Below, piece after piece: positions 50,275-59,617 of a stretch of DNA of 64,000 nt. Made by a program: the position numbers and the translations under genes. The notes below the pieces were generated by a model. It was not told the origin of the DNA and ran no database searches. It saw nothing but the letters and a program-made list of their open reading frames with translations. This DNA is from Thiothrix nivea DSM 5205 (GTDB lineage: Bacteria > Pseudomonadota > Gammaproteobacteria > Thiotrichales > Thiotrichaceae), in contig NZ_JH651384.1 of assembly GCF_000260135.1 (NCBI RefSeq), positions 2,793,693-2,857,692 on the forward strand, given 5' to 3'. The first letter of the stretch is position 1; every line of letters starts with the position of its first letter.

Positions 50275-50928
50275 TCAGCCTATCGGATTAATAATGGCCA
50301 GATGCTGTTCTTCCGGATCCTTTTCCAGCCACCAGCCCAGTGTTTCCAGCGTACCGCCTGGCCCACCGCCCTGACGGGAGGGGTCATTGACGGCGATTAG
50401 CTCATCAGCATGGTCGACAATCCAGCGTGCCGCCTGTTGGAAGGCGGGCTGATAGTTTTGGGATGGCGGGGGTCTGGATAAGCTGGGCAAGCGGATGATG
50501 CGGTTGTGTGTAACGCCCCGCACCACCAGTGCCGCCAGCCCTTGCAGGATGGCTTGCTTTTGCGTTGGCCAGTCGAGTTGTTGGGTGAGGGTATCGCCAT
50601 CCCAGGAGCCGCCCTTACGCCAGACGGAATGGTATTTTTCAACCACAATCTGCGGGTGCAGGGCTTGCACGACTTGCAGGCGGCAGGGAATGGTGCGGTG
50701 TTCAAACCAGTCGGTCAGTTCCCGTGCCAACAGGTAATCACTGCCGGGGGCAAGTGGGGTCAACAGGCTGATGGAATGGCGCGGGTAGCGGGTGAGTAGG
50801 CGTGGCAAGATGATCGTGCGCAGGAGATGGCGGATGCGTGCTGCCTGAGGCGGGGTAATGAAGTTGTGCCCGATAAGGCCAACCCTGGCTTCATAAATAA
50901 TATTGTTGAGTTTCGGGCATTTTTTCAT
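50275..50928 (-). CDS. SLOG-like ligand-sensor protein
   Basis: About 217 residues from ATG 50928; 51024 is an alternative start. The Rossmannoid SLOG pattern is visible: EARVGLIGHNFI at the start, LLTPLAPGSDYLLARELTDW, then ADELIAVNDPSRQGGGPGGTLETLGWW (the conserved GGT loop). SLOG proteins bind nucleotide-like signals. Its operon partner is a patatin, which supports a sensor-effector pair. Similarity was judged by eye, so moderate. Confidence 0.6.
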   Translation of the reverse strand: MKKCPKLNNIIYEARVGLIGHNFITPPQAARIRHLLRTIILPRLLTRYPRHSISLLTPLAPGSDYLLARELTDWFEHRTIPCRLQVVQALHPQIVVEKYHSVWRKGGSWDGDTLTQQLDWPTQKQAILQGLAALVVRGVTHNRIIRLPSLSRPPPSQNYQPAFQQAARWIVDHADELIAVNDPSRQGGGPGGTLETLGWWLEKDPEEQHLAIINPIG

Positions 50929-51022
50929 GGGCTCAGCGCTTCTGTCATGAATGGGTCTGCCTATAATCATAGTGAAAAATTGCCAGGAAAAATAAAACAA
51001 TGGAAGTAGGGTAGGTGTAACC

Positions 51023-51664
51023 ATGCATATTTTGATTCTGGATGATCACCCTTTGTTCGCGGAAGCGCTCAAGCAGGTGGTGCAACGGCTGGGTGGCAAT
51101 ACGGTCATCCATGCGGTGGAAACCGCCAGCCGCGCCATGGATTACATCGAGGCGCGCAATTACGACCTGATTATGGTGGATTTGCACCTGCCGGGGCTGG
51201 ATGGCTTTGGCTTTATGCGCCTGCTGAAATCGCGTTTCATCCTCGCCCCGGTGGTGGTGGTGTCGGCGACCCAGGAGGTGGAAGACATCCGCCGGGCGCT
51301 GAAACAGGGCGCGATGGGTTTCATCCCCAAGGCGGCGGACGCCAAAAGCATCCTCGCGGGTATCCATGCGGTGTTGCAAGGGCAAATCTACCTGCCGGAG
51401 GAGTGGCGTCACGCCCTCAACGAACAGCAAACCGGCACAGATCCGAAAAGCCAGGAAGCGTTACTGGCGAAACTCGACATCAGCCCACGCCAGTTTTCCA
51501 TCCTGCAACAGATTGAGGCCGGGCTTTCCAACAAGGAAATCGCCCGCAAGTTGTTCATCAGCGAATCCACCGTCAAGACGCACGTTTCCAACCTGATGGC
51601 AGCACTGGCGGTGCCGAACCGTACCGCCTGCATTATGGAGGCGCAGCGGCTGGGGTTGTTGTGA
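51023..51664 (+). CDS. NarL/FixJ-type response regulator
   Basis: 213 residues. Receiver domain (DDHPLFAEAL, DLIMVDLHLPGLDGF with the phospho-Asp, VVVVSATQE, Lys in GFIPKAAD) and a LuxR-type HTH (SPRQFSILQQIEAGLSNKEIARKLFISESTVKTHVSNLMAALAV). No kinase gene is adjacent. Divergent from the SLOG-patatin pair. Confidence 0.9.
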   Translation: MHILILDDHPLFAEALKQVVQRLGGNTVIHAVETASRAMDYIEARNYDLIMVDLHLPGLDGFGFMRLLKSRFILAPVVVVSATQEVEDIRRALKQGAMGFIPKAADAKSILAGIHAVLQGQIYLPEEWRHALNEQQTGTDPKSQEALLAKLDISPRQFSILQQIEAGLSNKEIARKLFISESTVKTHVSNLMAALAVPNRTACIMEAQRLGLL

Positions 51665-51773
51665 GTACCCGTTTTTCTGCGCAATGATTTTCGCGATTTT
51701 CACTTTGCCAAAGCCTTCGCAAGCTATACCAACGGGAGCATAATCACGCGTCCTGTTCTGGAGTTTCCGTGCC

Positions 51774-52124
51774 ATGCATCCTGTTGTCGTCAGTATCCTG
51801 CTATTGTTGTGCAGCAACGTCTTCATGACCTTTGCCTGGTATGCGCACCTCAAGGATCTCAACCACAAACCGTGGCTGATCGCGGCGCTGGTGAGCTGGG
51901 GAATTGCGCTGTTTGAATACCTGCTGCAAGTGCCTGCCAACCGCATTGGGTTCACCGTCCTGAGCGTCGGGCAGCTCAAGATCATGCAGGAAGTGATTAC
52001 CCTGACCGTTTTCGTACCCTTTGCACTGTTTTACCTCAAGGAGCCGCTGAAGTGGGATTATTTGTGGGCGGGTTTGTGTATCCTCGGGGCGGTGTATTTC
52101 ATTTTTCGCGACAAATTGGGGTAA
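51774..52124 (+). CDS. DUF486 small DMT-like membrane protein
   Basis: 116 residues with four membrane segments; matches the DUF486/DMT family (VSWGIALFEYLLQVPANRIGF, ILGAVYFIF). Unknown substrate. The IS30 element begins 11 bases after its stop. Confidence 0.82.
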   Translation: MHPVVVSILLLLCSNVFMTFAWYAHLKDLNHKPWLIAALVSWGIALFEYLLQVPANRIGFTVLSVGQLKIMQEVITLTVFVPFALFYLKEPLKWDYLWAGLCILGAVYFIFRDKLG

Positions 52125-52135
52125 TGTTGATGCGT

Positions 52136-53249
52136 GAATTCAAGTAATAAGTGCATAACCCACCAACTTTTCAGCATCCATGCCGGATAGTTCACGGAAC
52201 ACCTCGTAAGGTGTCTTGAAGCCCAGACACTTCCGTGGTCTGTTGTTGGGTTTATGTACAGCCTCCAACACCTGTCGAGTCGTCACGTCCACCAATCCCA
52301 TTGCTTTAGGGAAGTATTGGCGTAACAGCCCATTGGCATTCTCATTTTGCCCGCGCCCCCACGAATGGTAGGGCTTGGCGAAATACGTTTTGCACTCAAT
52401 AGCTTGGGCAACTTGCTCATGTTTGGCAAACTCTTTGCCGTTATCGAAGGTGAGCGTGTGTACCCACTCCTTGAAGCCGGACAGCAAGGTGATAATGCTG
52501 CCCGTCACGGCTTCAGCCGTCTTGTTCGCCACGGGAAATGCCAGACGTAGCTTGGATTTGCGTTCGTCCAGCGTCACCAATGCACCTTTGTGTCCCTTGC
52601 CGGTCATGGTGTCCGCTTCCCAGTCGCCTAGCCGTTCACGTTGGTTGGCCACCTCCGGGCGTTCGTCAATGTCTACCCGGTTGGGGATGCCTTGGACACT
52701 GCCAGTACGGCTACCATAACGCTGGCGGTATTTCTTCGCATGGCGACGCAGGTTCAGGTACAGCTTGCCACCCGCACGTTTATCCTTCAGCACCTGCTGG
52801 TAGATGGTTTCAGGGCAGACAGCCGTCTTGCCTTCTTCTTTCAGCCTGCCGCTGATCTGTTCGGGGCTCCATTGCTGTTCCAGTAGCGTACTGATACTGC
52901 CCGCCAGTTCCGGGGTCAACCTGACCGCTTTGGGTTTGTCCGCGTGGCGTTGCTGCGCTTTGGCGTGCGCTTGCTTGTGCCGGTAGCCGAGTTGCCCCCG
53001 GTTGTGGGTCAGTTCACGGCTGACCGTCGATTGGCTGCGCACCAATGCTTTCGATGGCCGTCGTCGAATCACCCATCTTGTGCCGTGTTTCGATATAATG
53101 CCTCTCCTCAGAGGTAAGCTGTGTGTAAGCCATGAAGCTCTCCCGTCAGTGGTTTTTCGGGATGCTTTTTACCACATCTTGCCTCTGACCTGATGAAGAA
53201 AGCCGCATCCCGTCTCGATTAACGGGTTATGCACTTATGATACGAATTC
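52136..53249 (-). mobile_element. IS30-family insertion sequence, about 1.1 kb
   Basis: Bounded by inverted repeats of up to 26 bases (52136-52161 and 53224-53249), of which the inner 15 (ATAAGTGCATAACCC) and outer six (GAATTC) are identical. No matching target-site duplication is seen. The left flank is DUF486 and the right flank is the truncated hsdS. This suggests a rearrangement after insertion. Confidence 0.8.
52140..53133 (-). pseudogene. IS30 transposase, frameshifted near the N-terminus
   Basis: The ATG at 53133 opens MAYTQLTSEERHYIETRHKMGDSTTAI, the usual IS30 HTH start. The frame then shifts near 53050-53057: a 2-base loss (or 1-base gain) moves reading into the frame of SKALVRSQSTVSRELTHNRG. 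The rest is intact, with the DDE residues in WEADTMTGKGHKG, TFDNGKEFAKHE and the Glu in NENANGLLRQYFPK. A recoding event would be needed for a functional protein. Confidence 0.75.
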
Positions 53250-53498
53250 GCCAACGTGGGTTCTGCTGTTCCTAGCATGACAACAAAAGTGTTGAACGAT
53301 CTCGACACACTAAAACCCAGCGATAAAGTTTTGCAGGCATTTGAGCAATATCTTTCGAATTTCTTCAAAAGGAAAACTGTGCTTGATAGCTCATCCGATG
53401 CTTTAGGCAAACTAAGGGATACGCTGCTGCCGAAGCTGCTATCCGGCGAACTGCGGATTCCAGACGCGGAAAAACTGGTGGAGGAGATACAGTCATGA
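53250..53498 (+). pseudogene. hsdS: C-terminal remnant of type I restriction specificity subunit HsdS
   Basis: An open frame directly at the IS30 edge, starting NVGSAVPSMTTKVLNDL and ending KLRDTLLPKLLSGELRIPDAEKLVEEIQS, the typical HsdS C-terminal end with its conserved helix. The N-terminal target-recognition domains are missing. No hsdM or hsdR lies in the window. Confidence 0.8.
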
Positions 53499-53815
53499 AA
53501 CCCGGAAAAAGAGATGTGAAGGTAAACGTTCTGATTCAGGGAGATGAATTAGACGCATTGCAGGATATTTCCGGCTATTTTACTGAATGTTTCGGCTTGG
53601 ATGACAGGATTTATAACTACAAAGGTGTCAGACCACTTGGCCTCTACAGTTGGGATTTTGACTGCCTGATCGCAGGTATTGAAGATGCGCTTGAAAGCAC
53701 AAGCCCGTATTTGAAACTTTCACCTACCGCAGTAAGGGCATTATCCGACTTGCTCATCAGAATCAAAGCCCTGGACGCCGAGGCTTACCCCCAAAAAGCA
53801 GGGAGCTGGGAATAA
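53495..53815 (+). CDS. Hypothetical protein overlapping hsdS and fic
   Basis: 106 residues. Overlaps the hsdS remnant stop and the fic start (both by 4 bases or less), so the three were a single operon. No domain is recognised. Probably part of the original restriction locus. Confidence 0.65.
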   Translation: MKPGKRDVKVNVLIQGDELDALQDISGYFTECFGLDDRIYNYKGVRPLGLYSWDFDCLIAGIEDALESTSPYLKLSPTAVRALSDLLIRIKALDAEAYPQKAGSWE

Positions 53816-54792
53816 TGCCATACCAACCGCCCTTTACCATTACCAACGACATCCTCACCCTCGTGGCGGACATCAGCGAACGGGTGGGGCAGTTGAAACA
53901 TTGGTACGACAAGGAAATTGATTTACGCCTACGCCGCATCAACCGTATCCGCTCGGTAGCAGGCTCACTGGCGATTGAAGGCAACACGCTTACCGAGGAA
54001 CAGATTACTGCCCTGCTCGATGGCAAACTGGTTATCGCCCCACCCCGCGAAATTCAGGAAGCCAAAAACGCGCTGGACACCTACGAACAAATGCCAAAGT
54101 GGAACCCTCGACAGGAATCCGACCTGTTGGTTGCACACAAAACCATGATGCTGGGGCTGATCGACAGCGCAGGCATGTACCGTAGCGGTGGTGTCGGCGT
54201 ATTTGCGGGCAAACAGGTTCTACACATGGCTCCGCCCGCCAACCAGCTACACCGCCTGATGGCTGACCTGTTCCAATGGTTGCAAACAACCGATACACAT
54301 CCCCTCGTTGCCAGTTCCGTATTTCACTTCGAGTTTGAATTCATCCATCCCTTTGCTGATGGTAACGGACGCATGGGGCGCTTATGGCAGACGTTGATCC
54401 TGTCCAAATGGCACCCACTGTTTGCCAACCTGCCGGTAGAAAGTCTGGTTCATAAAAATCAGGCAGCTTACTATCAGGCACTTCAGGACAGCACCCACCA
54501 AACAGATTGCGCACCTTTCATCAGCTTCATGCTCGGTATGATCCGGGATGCCTTACGCAGTTTTGAAGAAAAAACGCCGGTAGAAACGCAGGTTAAAACG
54601 CGGGTTAAAGTTCCGGAGCAGATACTGGAACTCCTCCAGCAACAACCCACCCTCACCTTGGCCGAAGTTGCAGGCAAACTTGGAAAATCCGTCAGTGCAA
54701 TTGAACGCGCCGCCGCCAAACTGCGCAAGGAAGGCAGGCTAAGACGGGTTGGCCCGATCAAAGGCGGGCATTGGGAGGTTGTCCAGAATTGA
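53815..54792 (+). CDS. Fic family protein with C-terminal winged helix
   Basis: 325 residues. Fic motif HPFADGNGRMGRLWQ and an N-terminal inhibitory motif SLAIEGN (S/T-x-x-x-E-G/N), so class II regulation within one protein. The C-terminal half has a wHTH (TLAEVAGKLGKSVSAIERAAAKL). It would add AMP or another nucleotide to a target protein. A member of the hsd-linked accessory genes. Confidence 0.9.
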   Translation: MPYQPPFTITNDILTLVADISERVGQLKHWYDKEIDLRLRRINRIRSVAGSLAIEGNTLTEEQITALLDGKLVIAPPREIQEAKNALDTYEQMPKWNPRQESDLLVAHKTMMLGLIDSAGMYRSGGVGVFAGKQVLHMAPPANQLHRLMADLFQWLQTTDTHPLVASSVFHFEFEFIHPFADGNGRMGRLWQTLILSKWHPLFANLPVESLVHKNQAAYYQALQDSTHQTDCAPFISFMLGMIRDALRSFEEKTPVETQVKTRVKVPEQILELLQQQPTLTLAEVAGKLGKSVSAIERAAAKLRKEGRLRRVGPIKGGHWEVVQN

Positions 54793-55421
54793 AACTGACC
54801 TTCATCTCCGACACCCATTCCCTGCACGACCGGATGCCACCCCTCGGTTCCGGTGACGTGCTGGTGCATTGCGGCGATTTCACCGGGCGCGGCGACCTCA
54901 ACGATACGCAGGACTTCGCCCGCTTCATGGCTGTGCAGGATTTCACCCACAAAATCGTGATTGCCGGAAACCACGACTGGTGTTTTGAGAATGAACTTCG
55001 GGATGAAGCGGAAGCTTGCTTACGAGATCACGGCCTCATCTACCTCAACGATTCCGGGGTGGAGATTGATGGCATGAAATTCTGGGGTTCACCCGTCCAG
55101 CCGGAATTCTGCGACTGGGCATTCAACCGCAAGCGTGGCGAAGACATCCGCTACCACTGGGACAAAATCCCCAACGGCATCGACGTACTGATTACCCACG
55201 GCCCCGCACGCGGCATTCTCGACCGCTGCGAGAATGGCTATCCTGCCGGTTGTGATGACCTGCTGGATGTTGTGCAGCGAATCAAGCCCAGAATTCTGGC
55301 CTGCGGACATATCCATGAAGCGTATGGTGTGCTGGAAGTCGATGGCACGATTTTCATCAATGCCTGCATTCTGGACGAACGCTACCGGGTGCGGAATCCG
55401 CCGGTTGAGGTGGAACTATAA
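54789..55421 (+). CDS. Calcineurin-like metallophosphoesterase
   Basis: 210 residues. Metal-binding motifs FISDTHSLHD, LVHCGDFTGRGDLND, IAGNHDWCF, LITHGPARG and CGHIHEAYG. The TTG start overlaps the fic TGA, with a GGAGG site 10 bases before it. Substrate unknown. Confidence 0.88.
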   Translation: MKLTFISDTHSLHDRMPPLGSGDVLVHCGDFTGRGDLNDTQDFARFMAVQDFTHKIVIAGNHDWCFENELRDEAEACLRDHGLIYLNDSGVEIDGMKFWGSPVQPEFCDWAFNRKRGEDIRYHWDKIPNGIDVLITHGPARGILDRCENGYPAGCDDLLDVVQRIKPRILACGHIHEAYGVLEVDGTIFINACILDERYRVRNPPVEVEL

Positions 55422-55427
55422 TGTTGA

Positions 55428-55845
55428 TAACTGATGTTACGCAGCAGCCCTGAAAGCCTGTAGCTCGTCAAATGCCGTCCGTATGGCCTTGATGTACAGC
55501 TTGGATTTCAAGGCAAAGTGGTTAAGTTTTTTCCTGACCGTCAAACACTCCATCTTGAACACTGCGACAATGGAGGCGAACAGGTGGTTGGCCTGTGTCC
55601 TGGCAGTGTGGGCGGGTGATTTGGCAAAGGCGGCATTGGACTTGAGCGATTTATGGAAGACCTCCACTTTCCACCGTTTCTGGTAGGTTGTGGTGATTTT
55701 GTCCCACCCAGCGTCCAGCTTGCTACAGGCCAGCGCGGTGGCGTAGCCAAAAGTGACGCTCAAGTAGTCCGTGTAGAGGTCAAGGCGGTTCTGGTTCATC
55801 CTCTGAATATAGCCGGGCAGATAGCTCGCTGCGTAACATCAGTTA
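55428..55845. mobile_element. MITE-like IS4-family deletion derivative
   Basis: 418 bases bounded by perfect 18-bp inverted repeats (55428-55445 and 55828-55845). Inside it retains only the 3' end of a transposase, so it is mobilisable only in trans. No clear target duplication. Confidence 0.7.
55437..55799 (-). pseudogene. C-terminal IS4-type transposase fragment
   Basis: 120 codons ending with the DDE-domain tail: YQKRWKVEVFHKSLKSNAAF (the Y-x-x-R-W ... E-x-x-H-K signature) and ANHLFASIVAVFKMECLTVRKKLNHFALKSKLY. The N-terminal catalytic part is absent. Found inside the inverted-repeat bounded unit 55428-55845. Confidence 0.72.
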
Positions 55846-55944
55846 AGTAGCACCGAACTCATGGGAGCCAACCTCGGTGGAGCAGACCTCAATTTTGCTA
55901 ACCTCCGTAATACCGTATTAATAGTAGCCGGTGAAGTCGGGTGA
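55846..55944 (+). pseudogene. Pentapeptide-repeat gene remnant
   Basis: Reading directly from the inverted repeat gives LMGANLGGADLNFANLRNTVL and a stop at 55942-55944. The A(D/N)LxX pentapeptide pattern is clear over four units. No start codon remains; the rest was lost, presumably on insertion. Confidence 0.55.
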
Positions 55945-55948
55945 TACT

Positions 55949-57163
55949 TCAAGCATACTGCCCAGCACACCACCCCGACGCCCATGCCCACTGGAAGTTG
56001 TAGCCCCCTAGCCACCCCGTCACATCCACTGTTTCCCCGATAAAATACAAGCCTTGCACCTTACGGGCTTCCAGGGTTTTGGAGGAAAGTTCGCGCGTAT
56101 CGACGCCGCCCAGGCTGACTTCCGCCGTGCGCATCCCCTCTGTGCCTGCCGGGGTTAGCTGCCATGCCTGCAACTGTTGGGAAATTGCCTGCAATTGCTT
56201 GCCACCATACTGCCCCATCGGGCGGTTGGGGAGTAGGGTTTCGCACAGGCGTTGTGCCAGCCGGTTGGGCAAGGCTTCCGCCAGCAGGGTTTTCAATTCG
56301 GTTTTGGGGCGTTGTTGCTGCATGACACTTAGCCATTCCAAAGCATCCCTGTCGGGCAACAGGTTGATTTCCAGGGTTTCGCCTTTGTGCCAGTAGGAAG
56401 AAACCTGCAACATGGCAGGGCCGCTCAGCCCCCGGTGGGTGAACAGCATGTATTCGCGGAAGTGGCCTTCCCCACAACTGACGGCAACTTCCGTGCTCAC
56501 ACCCGCCAGCCCGGCAAACAGCCCGTCCAGCACATCCTGGGTAAAAGTAAAGGGAACCAGTGCCGGGGAAAACGGGACGCTTTTCAGCCCGAATTGCCTG
56601 GCTAACCGGATGCCGAAGTCTGTCGCACCCATGCGAGGTATCGAAGGGCCGCCAGTGGCGATGACCAGCGCGGTGCAGGCCAATGTACAGCTGCCTGTTT
56701 GCAGGTGGAAACTGGCTGCTTCCCGGCGAATGATGGTATCCACTTCCGTATTCAGGCGTAACACCACGCCCGCCTGTGCACATTCTTCCCATAGCATCGC
56801 CACAATGGCGGGGGCTTTTTGGTCGCAAAACAATTGCCCCAGGGTTTTTTCATGCCAGCTCAAACCATGTTTGCGCATTAGGTTGAGAAAATCTTGTGGT
56901 GCATAACGCGCCAGTGCTGATTTGCAGAAGTGCGGGTTGTGGGATAGGTAGGCTGCCGGGTTGGTATTCAGGTTGGTGAAATTGCAGCGCCCACCGCCAG
57001 AAATGAGGATTTTTTTGCCAATCTTGTCGGCCTTGTCGAGCAGTAATACCCGCCGCCCGCGTTTGCCGGTTTCTGCAGCGCACATCAGCCCAGCGGCTCC
57101 CGCGCCAATGATGATGACATCGTAATGTTCCATGGTTTGCATGGGTGAATCATAAGCTGGCAT
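55949..57163 (-). CDS. HI0933-like FAD-dependent oxidoreductase (BaiN/RdsA family)
   Basis: 404 residues. FAD-binding DVIIIGAGAAGLMCAAETGKRG, GGGRCNFTNLNT, ATGGPSIPRMGATDFG and the C-terminal GLYFIGETVDVTGWLGGYNFQWAWASGW. The N-terminus may start at 57142 or 57133 (MEHYDVI). Flavoprotein of unclear substrate, possibly a reductase. Confidence 0.85.
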   Translation of the reverse strand: MPAYDSPMQTMEHYDVIIIGAGAAGLMCAAETGKRGRRVLLLDKADKIGKKILISGGGRCNFTNLNTNPAAYLSHNPHFCKSALARYAPQDFLNLMRKHGLSWHEKTLGQLFCDQKAPAIVAMLWEECAQAGVVLRLNTEVDTIIRREAASFHLQTGSCTLACTALVIATGGPSIPRMGATDFGIRLARQFGLKSVPFSPALVPFTFTQDVLDGLFAGLAGVSTEVAVSCGEGHFREYMLFTHRGLSGPAMLQVSSYWHKGETLEINLLPDRDALEWLSVMQQQRPKTELKTLLAEALPNRLAQRLCETLLPNRPMGQYGGKQLQAISQQLQAWQLTPAGTEGMRTAEVSLGGVDTRELSSKTLEARKVQGLYFIGETVDVTGWLGGYNFQWAWASGWCAGQYA

Positions 57164-57223
57164 CCGCCAAGAAAAAAGCCCGCACGCGGCGGGCTTTGGG
57201 TGAATCCTTTAGTCGACGTTAGT

Positions 57224-57616
57224 TTACCAGTGAATGGTGACAGTGCGCTTTCCCCAGCGCAGGGCTTTGCGTCGGTCTTTCCCCATATAAATATCAATCT
57301 TTTTACGCCAGCGTGGATGCATTTTATCCAGCACGACGTATTCTCCTTCAAGTCCCTTGATTTTTACTTTGCTTCCACGAGAAAGGCCATACTGCTTGAG
57401 CAGGTCTTTGGAAACGGCAATGGCTTTCATCCCTGGGTTTAATTTATCACCCCATGCGGCGATGTTTGGAGTGCTGTCAGTTTGCCTGGAGAGTGAGTTA
57501 TAGGCTGTAGCGGTTACCTTAAGGCTGTTGTTTGGCCGCTCCTTTCCAGCGAAGGCGGCTCCGGCCAAACCGATGGACAGAAGCGCTACTGTTAGAAGAC
57601 GTGTTACAGTTAACAT
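57224..57616 (-). CDS. Secreted 3D-domain (double-psi barrel) protein
   Basis: 130 residues with a signal peptide (cleavage near AAFAG). Mature part VTATAYNSLSRQTDSTPNIAAWGDKL, ending in KIDIYMGKDRRKALRWGKRTVTI, carries the three Asp cluster of 3D/RlpA-like barrels. Probably peptidoglycan-related. Confidence 0.75.
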   Translation of the reverse strand: MLTVTRLLTVALLSIGLAGAAFAGKERPNNSLKVTATAYNSLSRQTDSTPNIAAWGDKLNPGMKAIAVSKDLLKQYGLSRGSKVKIKGLEGEYVVLDKMHPRWRKKIDIYMGKDRRKALRWGKRTVTIHW

Positions 57617-58081
57617 AAATATAACCTAAATTTTTGATCTTAAATAAAAAAATGATTTAAGACTAAAGGATTGCTCTGGATATTAGCATATTCAAATATG
57701 CTAATGGAACAGTTTTAAGGTAACAAACCCGATAAGCGGCTGTGGTTGAATGGCTGAATTGACACATACTCTATGGCCACTGCGGACAAAATCACTACAC
57801 ATTGGGTTCATGCTTGCGGATTCTTGTCCGGTATTTTCCTGTTCCGATTACTTTGTGCGACACTGGCCAGTCTTGATTGTATCCAAATTGCCACACAATG
57901 TGGTCGCGCAGTGTATAGGAATGAATCTCCTGTGTCATTTGTTTATTGATAAAAGATTTCTTTGCTGGCGAGAATTAATAATTGCCTCAAGAAATCTTTT
58001 TGTAAAAGAATCAATTGTGATGATTCATGTGGTGCATCGATGAGAAGTATTGTTTTTTATGGTTAAATTTAAGTGTTATTT
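57617..58081. other. Noncoding gap of about 460 bases
   Basis: AT-rich. A plus-strand open frame (57750-58043) has no recognisable sequence and no ribosome site, so it is treated as noncoding. No hairpin or repeat of note was seen. Confidence 0.5.
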
Positions 58082-59605
58082 ATGAGTAATGCCATTATTC
58101 TTGCGACACTCAACGCCCGCTATGCCCATGCATCGCTTGGTTTGCGCTACCTCTATGCCAACCTGGGGGAATGGCGCGAGCGGGCCAAATTGATGGAATT
58201 TACCATCGCCATGCGCCCCCTGGAGATCGCCGAACAATTACTGGCAGAGCAGCCGCGCATCATCGGCCTGGGGGTTTACATCTGGAATATCACTGAAACC
58301 ACAGCGCTGGTGACATTGCTGAAAACCCTTGTTCCAGATGTGGTTATTGTCCTGGGTGGCCCGGAAGTCAGCCACGAAACGGGGCAGCAACCGATCGTAA
58401 AACTGGCGGATTATGTGATCACCGGCCCCGGGGAAAGCAGTTTCCGGCACTTGTGTGGCCAGCTGCTTAATGGCCAGCAGCCCTTGGCAAACGTGATCGC
58501 GGGGGAGCAGGTTCCCCTGCCGCAACTGGTGTTGCCTTATACCACCTATACAAATGAAGACCTGACGACCCGCTCGATCTATGTGGAAGCTTCGCGTGGT
58601 TGCCCATTTAAATGCGAGTTTTGCCTGTCGGCGCTCGACAAGACAGCCTGGCCGTTTGATCTGGAACGCTTTCTGGCGGAAATGGATCTGCTGTGGCAGC
58701 GTGGCTTGCGGCAGTTCCGCTTTGTTGACCGCACGTTCAACCTGAAAGTGCAGACTACGGTGGCCATCCTGGATTTTTTCCTGCAACGGCTGGATGCGGA
58801 TACCTTCCTGCATTTTGAGCTGGTTCCGGATCATCTGCCCGACATGCTTAAAGAACGCATTAGCCGTTTTCCCGCCGGTTCCCTGCAATTTGAAATCGGT
58901 ATCCAGACCTTTGACCCACAGGTGCAGGCGCTGATCAGCCGCAAGCAGGATAACGCCAAATCTGCGGAAAACATCCGCTGGTTGCGCCAGTGTTCTACGG
59001 CACATTTGCATACCGACCTGATTTTCGGTTTGCCGGGGGAAGATTTGTCGGGGTTTGCCGCCGGGTTTGACCAACTGGTGAGGCTGGGGCCGCACGAGAT
59101 CCAGGTTGGTATCCTCAAACGCTTGCGTGGCGCGCCGATTATCCGTCACATAGAGCCGTTTGGCATGGTGTTTAACCCGTTACCGCCCTACAACATCTTG
59201 CGTACCGACCGGGTGGGTTTTGAAACCATGCAGCGCATGAACCGCTTTGCCCGCCACTGGGACATGATCGGCAACTCGGGGCGTTTTGCGCATACTTTAC
59301 CGTTGTTGCTGGGGGATGCGCCATTCGAGCGTTTCTGGCGGCTGTCGGAATGGATACACGAACAGGCGCAGCAAACCCATAAAATCGCCCTGCCGCGCCT
59401 GTTCGTGCTGGTGCATGGGGCAGGGTTGGAAGCATTGGGGCTGAATAAGCAAGTGCTGGAGGAGCGGCTGCTGAAAGATTATGCGCTGACTGGGCAGAAG
59501 GGGCAGATTCCCTTTCTGACAGAATCGCGGCGCAATCCTGTCATGTTAAAAACAGGTGGCAAAAGCGGCAACCAGCGGCAGTTACGGTTTCTGGAGGAGG
59601 GCTAA
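58082..59605 (+). CDS. B12-binding radical SAM protein with DUF4080
   Basis: 510 residues. B12-binding domain (about 1-130, LATLNARYAHASLGLRYLYANLG), radical SAM cluster motif RGCPFKCEFCLSALD (CxxxCxxC) near residue 175, then a DUF4080 end (about 370-500). Uncharacterised enzyme class; may methylate or rearrange an unknown substrate. Confidence 0.85.
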   Translation: MSNAIILATLNARYAHASLGLRYLYANLGEWRERAKLMEFTIAMRPLEIAEQLLAEQPRIIGLGVYIWNITETTALVTLLKTLVPDVVIVLGGPEVSHETGQQPIVKLADYVITGPGESSFRHLCGQLLNGQQPLANVIAGEQVPLPQLVLPYTTYTNEDLTTRSIYVEASRGCPFKCEFCLSALDKTAWPFDLERFLAEMDLLWQRGLRQFRFVDRTFNLKVQTTVAILDFFLQRLDADTFLHFELVPDHLPDMLKERISRFPAGSLQFEIGIQTFDPQVQALISRKQDNAKSAENIRWLRQCSTAHLHTDLIFGLPGEDLSGFAAGFDQLVRLGPHEIQVGILKRLRGAPIIRHIEPFGMVFNPLPPYNILRTDRVGFETMQRMNRFARHWDMIGNSGRFAHTLPLLLGDAPFERFWRLSEWIHEQAQQTHKIALPRLFVLVHGAGLEALGLNKQVLEERLLKDYALTGQKGQIPFLTESRRNPVMLKTGGKSGNQRQLRFLEEG

Positions 59606-59617
59606 AGAATCCCCAGT

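Noticed and set aside
57750-58043. 97-residue open frame in the gap before the radical SAM gene
   Set aside because: No ribosome site, atypical composition and no recognisable motif.
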